A stretch of DNA of 64,000 nucleotides. Source: Sphingobium sp. 66-54. GTDB lineage: Bacteria > Pseudomonadota > Alphaproteobacteria > Sphingomonadales > Sphingomonadaceae. The notes below the pieces were generated by a model. The model saw only the letters and a program-made list of their open reading frames with translations, did no database searches and was not told where the DNA came from. Numbering within the stretch: the stretch's first letter is position 1; each line of letters begins with the position of its first letter. The stretch spans positions 62,001-126,000 of the forward strand of contig MKWI01000002.1 of assembly GCA_001899715.1 (NCBI GenBank). The letters run 5' to 3'. A program made the position numbers and the translations under genes. Below are positions 50,371 to 57,475 of the stretch, piece by piece.

Positions 50371-50379
50371 AAGCCCAAC

Positions 50380-51186
50380 TTATGGGCACGTGCCGATCCA
50401 CGCCAACCGCCTCCCCGCCGCCCCCTTCAGCCTTGATGGCCGCCAGGCTTCCAACGATGGCGGGCGGGTCCTGATCTTCAGGCGCTTATGAGCGGGCTCC
50501 AGCGGAACGCGGCCATACCCAGCATTCGGCGTCGTATCTTCGGCCGACACGCCCCCGTTGGGCAAACTCAACGTGAATCGCGCACCAAGGGCCCCGGACC
50601 GGGCCGCAAGCACGCCACCATGAGCGTGAGCAATCTGGCGCGCCACCGCCAAGCCGATCCCGGATCCATCGGGCTTGGTCGTATAAAATGGGAGAAACAG
50701 CGTATCCGGATCGACAGGCAGGCCGGGTCCATTGTCAGCCACTTCGATCAGCGTCGCGCCGTCCCTGCTCCGGATGCTGAGTTCGACCCTGGGATCCGGA
50801 ATCGCGGCAACCGCCTCCACGGCATTCTTGAGGAGATTGATCAGCGCCTGCTCCATGAGTTCGCGGTCTATCCTGGCTACGAGGTCCAGTGGATCGACAT
50901 GTATCTGGAAGACGGGCAGCGGTGCCCGTGCCTGAACGATACGAACGAGATCGGCCGCAACTTCGGTCATGCGAACCGGCGTCGGTATAGCTTCGAGCAT
51001 ATCTAGCATGGCGCGGTAACGTTCGACAAATTTCATGAGATGTCCGGCGCGCCGCGCCATGAGTTCGAGACTAGCCGCAAGTTCCGCTCGATCGAACACG
51101 TCATTCGGCTGCGCCAGTATGCCCGCCACGCTTTCCGCAATCGAAACGTCGGGGCTCAGCACGTTCATCATTTCGTGCGCGAGCAT
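50380..51186 (-). pseudogene. Histidine kinase remnant cut by the CRISPR array
   Basis: The frame begins directly at the phosphorylation motif: M-L-A-H4-E-M-M-N-V-L-S-P-D-V-S. It goes on through the N box (I-N-L-L-K-N-A, N121), the G1 box (D-N-G-P-G-L-P, 151-157) and the G2 box (G-S-G-I-G-L-A, 174-180). The whole sensory and membrane part that should precede the H box is missing; the next bases upstream are the first CRISPR repeat. About 55 arginine/proline-rich residues follow the last kinase motif and look unnatural, so the 3' end may also be disturbed. The H-box style (H-E-M-M-N) resembles NtrY-like kinases. Probably non-functional as a sensor. Confidence 0.75.
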
Positions 51187-52074
51187 GCGTGGCCCCCGAT
51201 CTCTGAACGGCTAAACCTTCCAGCGGAGACGTTACAGTCTATGTATAGTTGCGGTTGGCCCCCGATCTCTGAACGGCTAAACCACGCGGAGACGTTCATG
51301 GGGCCGTCCGACGGTTGCGGTTGGCCCCCGATCTCTGAACGGCTAAACCAAACTGCCCCTCCACCAGCGCTTTCGCAGCGTTGCGGTTGGCCCCCGATCT
51401 CTGAACGGCTAAACCCCCGCAGGTTTTCATAACCATGGCGAATATGTTGCGGTTGGCCCCCGATCTCTGAACGGCTAAACCACATGGCAGATCGACCTGA
51501 TCGCCGCCGCGGTTGCGGTTGGCCCCCGATCTCTGAACGGCTAAACCCGCGGGAACCGTTACTGTCTCGGTGGCTCCGTTGCGGTTGGCCCCCGATCTCT
51601 GAACGGCTAAACCCTGGATTGCGGCGACATGCAGGACACCATAGTTGCGGTTGGCCCCCGATCTCTGAACGGCTAAACCGACGGTTGGACGTTTCTAAAC
51701 GGGACTGGAGTTGCGGTTGGCCCCCGATCTCTGAACGGCTAAACCTGCCAGCATCAGATGGCTCTAGCGAAGGCGGTTGCGGTTGGCCCCCGATCTCTGA
51801 ACGGCTAAACCAGTTACCGGCGATGTTACCGCCGGAAATACGTTGCGGTTGGCCCCCGATCTCTGAACGGCTAAACCCGCGTGGGTCTATGACAACGCGC
51901 AGGTCTAGTTGCGGTTGGCCCCCGATCTCTGAACGGCTAAACCAGCAGGGGACCAAAGACGGCCTTGCAGGGGTTGCGGTTGGCCCCCGATCTCTGAACG
52001 GCTAAACCGCAGGCGGTCGTCACCTCCATCCACCATGCGTTGCGGTTGGCCCCCGATCTCTGAACGGCTAAACC
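51182..52074 (+). CRISPR. Type II-C CRISPR array, 14 repeats, 13 spacers
   Basis: The 36-bp repeat begins GTTGCGGTTGGCCCCCGATC and ends GAACGGCTAAACC. Full copies start at 51248, 51314, 51380, 51446, 51512, 51578, 51644, 51710, 51776, 51842, 51908, 51973 and 52039, all identical by reading. The unit at 51182 has lost its first eight or nine bases. Spacers are 30 bp, except one of 29 (51944-51972). The plus strand is the crRNA sense because the tracrRNA anti-repeat pairs with it. Within each repeat, TTGGCC (positions 8-13) and TAAACC (31-36) are 17 bp apart and could act as a promoter into the next spacer. Confidence 0.97.
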
Positions 52075-52075
52075 T

Positions 52076-52120
52076 GATGCGCCAGTAACTTACTGATGAA
52101 GTGACGAAAACTGGCGCATC
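52076..52120. repeat. 11-bp perfect inverted repeat between array and cas2
   Basis: Arms 52076-52086 (GATGCGCCAGT) and 52110-52120 (ACTGGCGCATC) are exact reverse complements with a 23-base loop. The element starts two bases after the last repeat and ends 26 bases before the cas2 stop. There is no T-run on either side. It could be a meeting point for the convergent array and cas transcripts or an element used in spacer insertion. Confidence 0.7.
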
Positions 52121-52146
52121 CGGAGGCCTGATCCTGACCGTGCGAA

Positions 52147-52488
52147 TCAGAACATGGCAAGCTGGTCCGGATTCTTTCGCGGCCGCTGGCGCCGCTGACT
52201 CGAGAATCGGACGATATTCTCATATTGCCGGTCGGTGAAGGTAAGGATGTGGACATCGCCTTTCTCCGGCAGATTGCGCTCGATTCGCGCGAGGTGCGAA
52301 TCGAAGCTTTCCTTCCCGTTGCAGAACCGGGCATAGACCGAGAATTGGCTCATCTCGAACCCTTCGTCGAGCAGGAATTCGCGAAACTTCGTCGCCTCTC
52401 GCATCTGCTGCCTGGTGCCGACGGGCAGGTCGAACATCACAAAGATCCACATCAACCGGTATCCGCTCAGATAGGAAGCGTCGCTCAT
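52147..52488 (-). CDS. cas2: CRISPR adaptation endonuclease Cas2
   Basis: The protein has 113 residues from the ATG at 52488, whose ATGA overlaps the cas1 stop; a start 15 codons earlier is rejected. M-W-I-F-V-M-F-D-L-P-V-G-T is the ferredoxin-fold first strand with the metal aspartate. F-R-E-F-L-L-D-E-G-F-E-M-S-Q-F-S-V-Y follows, and V-H-I-L-T-F-T-D-R-Q-Y near the end is typical of type II Cas2. It works with Cas1 in spacer integration. Confidence 0.95.
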   Translation of the reverse strand: MSDASYLSGYRLMWIFVMFDLPVGTRQQMREATKFREFLLDEGFEMSQFSVYARFCNGKESFDSHLARIERNLPEKGDVHILTFTDRQYENIVRFSSQRRQRPRKNPDQLAMF

Positions 52489-53426
52489 CGGACCGCGCCG
52501 TCGCGCTCGTCGATTAGGGCGAGCGCCGACCATTCGATGGGCGTGGGCGGATCGAACAGCGCGAGCGAGGGACGGCCGCTCTCAAAAGCGCGCGCGAGCG
52601 ACTGGGCAAGCCGCGCCGCCGCAATGGAAACCGGAGAAACCTCACCCCCGATCCGCACGTCAAACGCAATCAACTGGGCGAACCGGCGCTTGAGCGCGGG
52701 GTCGAGCGTGTCGATCCCGCGAGCCGCCATCGTCACGACGAGCGCGTCGACCAGAGGTCGGAACGGTTCCACCATATCGTCGGCCAGCGCGAAAGCGTTG
52801 CCGCGATTGGCGTGGTTGATGCCGATCGTCGGGTGCAAACCCGCGGCGACGACGGCCCGGGCAACGGTCGCCCGAATCACGGCGTAGCCATAATTGAGCA
52901 GCGCATTGGCGCCGGGGCTGTCCCGGTCCCGGCGGAATTCGGCGCCCATCAGCAGCGGCCAGTAGCGGCGGGCGGCTTGCGCCTCCAGATTATCCGAATC
53001 GCCCGATTTCACGCGGCGCGCGATCAGCGGAAAGGCATCGGCACCGGCCACGCCACGCGCGGCCAGCAGCGCCCCCTGCATGGCGATCTTGGCCGAGACG
53101 ATACGGCGCCAGAGCTGTTTGGCCAAGGGCTTGGACGCATCCCACTGCGCCCTGAACCGCGCGTTCTGCGCATGATGGCCTTCGAGCGGCAAAGTGACCG
53201 CAACAGGTGAATGGTTCGCCGCGCAAAAGACGATCGGCGCACCACGCTCGGCGAGCGCCGCAACCAGATTGGCGCTCCAGGTGGTGCCATGGGCGTGAAC
53301 GATCACAGCGTGGATATCGTCGAGCGCGATGCGGCCTACTTCCTCATGCTGTTCCTTGACGATGAGGAAACCGCGATAGAGCGAGAGGTGGCGCCCGTCG
53401 GTCGCAATGTCGACGATGCGGTCCAC
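52485..53426 (-). CDS. cas1: CRISPR integrase Cas1 (type II)
   Basis: The protein has 313 residues. The N-terminal beta domain contains I-V-D-I-A-T-D-G-R-H-L-S-L-Y-R-G-F. The helical catalytic part has N-A-L-L-N-Y-G-Y-A-V-I-R and G-L-H-P-T-I-G-I-N-H, then D-D-M-V-E-P-F-R-P, which supply the conserved Glu/His/Asp metal ligands. It lies nine bases after cas9 and overlaps cas2, so the three are one operon. No csn2 or cas4 is present, which makes the locus subtype II-C. Confidence 0.96.
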   Translation of the reverse strand: MDRIVDIATDGRHLSLYRGFLIVKEQHEEVGRIALDDIHAVIVHAHGTTWSANLVAALAERGAPIVFCAANHSPVAVTLPLEGHHAQNARFRAQWDASKPLAKQLWRRIVSAKIAMQGALLAARGVAGADAFPLIARRVKSGDSDNLEAQAARRYWPLLMGAEFRRDRDSPGANALLNYGYAVIRATVARAVVAAGLHPTIGINHANRGNAFALADDMVEPFRPLVDALVVTMAARGIDTLDPALKRRFAQLIAFDVRIGGEVSPVSIAAARLAQSLARAFESGRPSLALFDPPTPIEWSALALIDERDGAVR

Positions 53427-53435
53427 GCGGCTCGC

Positions 53436-56400
53436 TCAGCCTCGCGGTCCGGGATCGAAGATCCGGCCAAGGGGATCGATGCGGATCTGGCGGGCCTTCA
53501 GCTTTTTGAGCCCTCCGCCAGAAGAGTATATATAATGGAACGGATCGTCTGGCGCCGCATCACGGGCCTTGAGCGCACCGCCTTCATTGGCGGGGGCCAG
53601 GGCGATGCTCCCGTTCGTCGAGAACTTGACGACGCGAACAATCTCCGGCGCGCCGCCGTCGCGTTCGATCGCGAGCAGATCGTTCTGGCGCAGGCTGAGC
53701 ACTTTCCTCGCCGCGGGATGCGGCCGGGGCTCCTCCGCCGATTGGTGCGCATCGAACATCGAGATGATGCTCGACCGCTCGCAGCCTCCACGATCCTTCC
53801 AGCTCGTCACCCACTTGCCGTTGGGCAGGCACCAGACGTCGTAGCGCGCATTCGCATCGCCTTTATATGCCTTGTAGGCTCGCCCCGTCTTGTCACGGAT
53901 CGGAATGACGTTGAGCGGCTCGCGCACGCGAACCCGGCGGATGCCGTGAAAGACCGGGTGAGTCTCACGGAACCGTCGCAGCGCCGCCTCGAACTCCTTG
54001 CCGGTGGCGTCACGCGTCGCCGCATAGAGCGCGTCACGCAGTGAGGCATCCGGGATCCGCTCGGGATTGGTCAGGTCGCCCGGCTTGAGGTTCGTCAGCG
54101 GCACACGGTGGACGACGATCGGCGTCTTGCCGTCAGCCGCGACCTCACCGGTAAGGCCGTAGGCGGTGTCGTTGTGCAATCGCCCGGCGGTGACGTCGCG
54201 GTGGCGCGACGGCTTCCCCTTGCGGCCGTGATCGGGCTTGTGGCTGACGGTGACGCTGGCAAGCGCTTCGCCGAGTTGCTCTCGAAATCCTTCCCATGGC
54301 TGTTCCAGTCCTTCGAACAGTCGGTCGAGATCCTTGTCCTCGGCCTCCCCGGCAGTTCGCGCGATAAGCTGGAGCAGGCTGCGTGTCGTCACAGCGGTTA
54401 CCGTGGCGTCGATGGCGTGATGGCGGTGATCGAGCCGGTTCTTGGGCGCGTTACTGTGCTCGTTCTCAACATAGTTATGATCGGGCAGCAAGCTGTTCAG
54501 CCCCCACAGCCGCCGCAACATCGCCGTCATACGACCGGGAATGACATAGACATGCCCGCTGCCCTCGCCCTTCTCGGCATACAGGCTCAACAGATATTTG
54601 CGCGCGAGCCGCGAGAGATACTGTGTATCGGTCAGCTGGCGGGCCAGAAAGTCGCCGTCCCTTGCAACCCGCTCCATCGCATCCGGCCCGAACCGCCATT
54701 GCTTGGCCCTGTGAAGATGGGCAACCTGGGCGGAAATCTTTTCCCACCGCTCCGGGCTGTGACCCCACTTTTCATAAGGCGTCTTGTTGCCCTTCGCGCG
54801 ATTACAGCTGCGGTGAGCGACAACCTTGTTGTTGGCACTGTCATCCAGCGAACGTGAATATGGAATGATATGGTCGATATCGACCTCTTGGGAAAAAAGA
54901 GCACGAAAACCGATCAACTTGCCGGCATCCCCGCAATAGGGGCAAAAGCGATCGACCGGATTGCCTGCCAGTTCTTGCCAGAGCTTGAGCTTCGCCCGGT
55001 TGGCGCCGGTGTCCTCGATCCCCTCTTCTTGCAGCTTGCGTGAACGAGCCTGTGCCTCCGCCGTCGTCTTGCGGATGCGGCGATTATGCTCCTCCTTGTC
55101 TTTCTCGCTCAGGTTGAGTTCGCGCGCCAGTTCGACCACAATTTCGTCCGGCCGGCCATGAACCGCGATCACCGCGTTCACCAGCTTCTCCAACTGGCGC
55201 AGCCCGATATGCACCGTCGGATTGGTGATCTTGCCCCACCGCTTCTCGGGCGGATCGGACGCGAGCTGGGAGCCGGGCGGGATGTCGCGCGTGAGTAGCT
55301 CGCCATAATAAGGGAGCCTGTCGAGGATCTCTCCCGTGCGGTCATCGCTATGATGCCAGCCGGCACGGCGCACCGCCGCGTCATAGGTGATGACTTCTTT
55401 TTTCAGCTCTTCCAGGATCAGGCGTGTCGCCGTCTCGCCAAGCCGGCCATAGCCTTCAGGCAACGGCGTTTTGGCGGTGGCGCGCGCCTGGTCCTCGGTC
55501 AGGCCGCATTCCCCGGTCAGGAAAGCGTGGAGCGTATCCGGGTTCTCCTCGCTCAGCAGCATCTCGATGATCGCCCACTGGCGCTCGGGCGTCATGTTCG
55601 CCCAGCCGGCGGCGCCAAAACGATCCTTGTGGGCAAGCGCGGCATAGACCTCGTTGCCGCGCAGCGCGGTGCGCGTCTCGCTGGCCTTGTTGAAGCTTTC
55701 GCCGGGCTGGAGCCTGAGCCCCTTGCCGCCGGCAAGGGTAGAGAAGAGCACCTCCTTCTTGCCGCGCAACATCAGGATCAGATGGTCGCGCTGGTCGAGT
55801 GTCAGCTTGCGCGGCACTTCCCCCGGCGTGGTGATCTCAAGCTGGTTGACCTCCTCATACAGGCGCCGTTCCTGGAACAACGGATGTGCCTTTGGCAGCC
55901 GGCGTTCGGTATTGACGAAGGTGCAGACACCCACCTCCGGCTCTTTCAGAGGGCGCTGAAAGAACAGAATGCGATGGAGCGCTGCACGCGCTTCTTCGGT
56001 GAGCAAGGCGGGGTGATACTTCGCCTGCTCCGCCCAGATACGCTGAAACTCATAGTCGATGTGGCGCCGCTGCGGATAGAAATCATAATCCTGGCTCTCG
56101 CCGTCCAGCCGCACGCGCTTTTCGGATTGGCCGGCCAGAAACTGGCCGAGCGTGTCCGCCCCCGCCGCTGCCATCGCCTGGTCGAGCGCCTTGGCCCCGC
56201 TGGCGATCTTGCCGTCCTCGCCGTCCTTTTGCCGCCGCTCCGCCTTGCGATTGGAAAGGAAGCCGCGACGCTGATTGAGGTGGAAGAGCGCCCGCCCGAT
56301 TTCCCAAGGTTCGAGCCGCTCGTTCAGCGCACGGGCGCGCAGATCATAAGGGTCGCGCTCGGCCACCAGTTTGGCCTCATTCGCATCGGCGGGCATCAAT

Positions 56401-56660
56401 CCGAACCGAACCAATGTGTCGAGAAAGGCCGAACGGCGCCCGAGATACCGGTCGCGGCGGCGGCGCATCGCCCGTGCAGCGCGACGATCGACCGCCAGCG
56501 ATGCGCCGGACTTGGGGTCCCGCCCTGCGCCTTGCGGAGAAGAGCCGAAGATGCGTACACCGATATCGACGATCCGGGTGCCGACATGATGCTCCGCATC
56601 ATATTCTACCACGCACCAACCAATGCTGTTGGTGCCGATATCAAGGCCTAATCTAAGCAT
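53436..56660 (-). CDS. cas9: CRISPR effector nuclease Cas9 (type II-C, 1074 aa)
   Basis: This RNA-guided DNA nuclease has RuvC-I L-D7-I-G-T-N-S-I-G, an arginine-rich bridge helix at about 57-80, a REC lobe of about 400 residues, RuvC-II I-V-V-E510-L-A-R-E, HNH D594-I-D596-H597-I-I-P with N611, RuvC-III H747-H748-A-I-D751, and a C-terminal PAM-interacting region from about 850. All catalytic residues are present. The HNH domain keeps C573-P-Y-C576 and H616-R-S-C619, a putative zinc site that N. meningitidis and C. jejuni Cas9 lack. Its size is typical of compact II-C enzymes. A GGGGGAAG ribosome site lies just before the ATG. The PAM cannot be read from this window. Confidence 0.97.
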   Translation of the reverse strand: MLRLGLDIGTNSIGWCVVEYDAEHHVGTRIVDIGVRIFGSSPQGAGRDPKSGASLAVDRRAARAMRRRRDRYLGRRSAFLDTLVRFGLMPADANEAKLVAERDPYDLRARALNERLEPWEIGRALFHLNQRRGFLSNRKAERRQKDGEDGKIASGAKALDQAMAAAGADTLGQFLAGQSEKRVRLDGESQDYDFYPQRRHIDYEFQRIWAEQAKYHPALLTEEARAALHRILFFQRPLKEPEVGVCTFVNTERRLPKAHPLFQERRLYEEVNQLEITTPGEVPRKLTLDQRDHLILMLRGKKEVLFSTLAGGKGLRLQPGESFNKASETRTALRGNEVYAALAHKDRFGAAGWANMTPERQWAIIEMLLSEENPDTLHAFLTGECGLTEDQARATAKTPLPEGYGRLGETATRLILEELKKEVITYDAAVRRAGWHHSDDRTGEILDRLPYYGELLTRDIPPGSQLASDPPEKRWGKITNPTVHIGLRQLEKLVNAVIAVHGRPDEIVVELARELNLSEKDKEEHNRRIRKTTAEAQARSRKLQEEGIEDTGANRAKLKLWQELAGNPVDRFCPYCGDAGKLIGFRALFSQEVDIDHIIPYSRSLDDSANNKVVAHRSCNRAKGNKTPYEKWGHSPERWEKISAQVAHLHRAKQWRFGPDAMERVARDGDFLARQLTDTQYLSRLARKYLLSLYAEKGEGSGHVYVIPGRMTAMLRRLWGLNSLLPDHNYVENEHSNAPKNRLDHRHHAIDATVTAVTTRSLLQLIARTAGEAEDKDLDRLFEGLEQPWEGFREQLGEALASVTVSHKPDHGRKGKPSRHRDVTAGRLHNDTAYGLTGEVAADGKTPIVVHRVPLTNLKPGDLTNPERIPDASLRDALYAATRDATGKEFEAALRRFRETHPVFHGIRRVRVREPLNVIPIRDKTGRAYKAYKGDANARYDVWCLPNGKWVTSWKDRGGCERSSIISMFDAHQSAEEPRPHPAARKVLSLRQNDLLAIERDGGAPEIVRVVKFSTNGSIALAPANEGGALKARDAAPDDPFHYIYSSGGGLKKLKARQIRIDPLGRIFDPGPRG

Positions 56661-56675
56661 CGCTTCCCCCAGTCC

Positions 56676-56704
56676 AATATTCTCCCGAATTTTCTGTGCC
56701 GCAA
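56676..56704 (-). promoter_or_regulatory. Possible cas9 promoter
   Basis: On the minus strand TTGCGG (56704-56699) and AATATT (56681-56676) are 17 bp apart, placing a start about 10 bp before the GGGGGAAG ribosome site of cas9. The match is moderate (about 3 of 6 and 4 of 6). Confidence 0.4.
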
Positions 56705-56722
56705 CGATTCGTTCCGGTCATT

Positions 56723-56752
56723 TTGGAGCAGTTTAAAACCCTCCCATATAAG
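56723..56752 (+). promoter_or_regulatory. Possible promoter for a long tracrRNA form
   Basis: TTGGAG (56723-56728) and TATAAG (56747-56752; five of six consensus bases) are 18 bp apart. Transcription would start near 56758-56760, exactly at the half-repeat described next. A TATAAG box stands out in such GC-rich DNA. Confidence 0.5.
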
Positions 56753-56757
56753 TCCCA

Positions 56758-56771
56758 GTTGCGGCTGGTCC
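56758..56771 (+). repeat. Degenerate CRISPR half-repeat next to the tracrRNA
   Basis: GTTGCGGCTGGTCC matches the first 14 bases of the CRISPR repeat at 12 positions, in the same orientation as the array. All 14 bases can pair, counting G-U pairs and one bulge, with the anti-repeat 56819-56833 located about 47 bases downstream. The pairing to the tracrRNA is at least as good as that of the real repeat. Confidence 0.6.
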
Positions 56772-56800
56772 TTGACGCCCTCCGGGAAAATGTGAATACT
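56772..56800 (+). promoter_or_regulatory. Probable tracrRNA promoter
   Basis: TTGACG (56772-56777; five of six) and AATACT (56795-56800; four of six) are 17 bp apart. The predicted start, about seven bases downstream, falls at 56807, the first base of the anti-repeat. Confidence 0.65.
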
Positions 56801-56806
56801 GCGTCC

Positions 56807-56886
56807 TTCAGAGATCGCGGGCCAGCTGTTAACAAGCAGCTTGACTGCACCAAATAAGGGTGGGGCTACGGCCCCACCTTTCATTT
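56807..56886 (+). ncRNA. tracrRNA
   Basis: Bases 56807-56833 are the anti-repeat. They pair with the first 26 bases of the repeat, with a ten-base perfect block at 56807-56816 (TTCAGAGATC), one mismatch, then a run with G-U pairs and one bulged U. A small nexus-like hairpin follows: GCAG 56836-56839 with CTGC 56845-56848. The end is an intrinsic terminator, GGTGGGGC 56859-56866 and GCCCCACC 56871-56878 closed by a TACG loop of the stable UNCG class, then TTTCATTT. The gene is divergent from cas9. It is needed with Cas9 and RNase III for crRNA maturation in known systems. Confidence 0.88.
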
Positions 56887-57475
56887 GAGGGGGTGCCGGG
56901 CCTGCTCGGCGGGACCCGCATGGAATACTCGCCACTTTGGCTGGACCTGATCCGCAGTTCAGCCGATGAACCATGTTTTGATGGATTTGACGCATCTGGG
57001 ACCGGCGATGGCCAGTCACCGCGCATCTTAGACATTTCGTATCCGGAGCGGCGGCGTCGACCGATCGATCGCATCTCCGGAGGCAGCGCGCCTTAAGGGC
57101 CGGCCTGCCCTCCACAATAGGCCCATAAGGCAAAAGAGCGCTGCTCCGGGCCAAGTGATTCGCCACCACCGGCGCATTTTCATAATCCCTGGGCACCTCG
57201 AAATCGTCCATGAGGAACGACGCCGGCCCAAAAATTGAAATGAAAGAGTCTCAAATCCCGTCGATCCCGGGAAAATCCGCCACGAACCGCACCGCCGGCA
57301 CCTAAAACCAAAGGCTACGCCCAGCCGTCGGCGCGCAGCCGATCGCCTAGACTTTCCGCAGCGGACATTAACATTCTATCTTGCCCCACCCGGTCAACTC
57401 CGCTCATAGAGCATCGGCCCCTCAACGACACAAACTCCGAAAGGAAGACCTATTCCGCCCCCGACGGATGCAAAA
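56887..57475. other. Long gap without a convincing gene
   Basis: This stretch between the tracrRNA terminator and the Mrp operon has only short frames with no family features. One 187-codon minus frame runs across the tracrRNA itself and is rejected. The missing 5' part of the histidine kinase is not found here. The last 100 bases should hold the Mrp operon promoter. Confidence 0.55.

Noticed and set aside
50371..50379. Treating the histidine kinase as a complete short gene
   Set aside because: It lacks everything before the H box and abuts the first CRISPR repeat, so a truncated gene is the simpler reading.
51168..52005. Repetitive protein frames across the array on both strands (F-S-R-S-E-I-G-G and C-G-W-P-P-I-S-E-R-L-N repeats)
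   Set aside because: The repeat-spacer unit is 66 bp, a multiple of three, so CRISPR repeats give long open frames by accident. The DNA is explained by the array.
51182..52074. Reading the array on the minus strand, in line with the cas operon
   Set aside because: The anti-repeat and terminator at 56807-56886 are on the plus strand and pair only with plus-strand repeats.
56648..57211. A 187-codon minus-strand frame upstream of cas9
   Set aside because: It crosses the tracrRNA, its terminator and the cas9 promoter region, and shows no recognisable domain.
56887..57475. A tRNA or attachment site next to the CRISPR locus
   Set aside because: No cloverleaf, CCA-like end or direct repeat matching the left junction could be seen.
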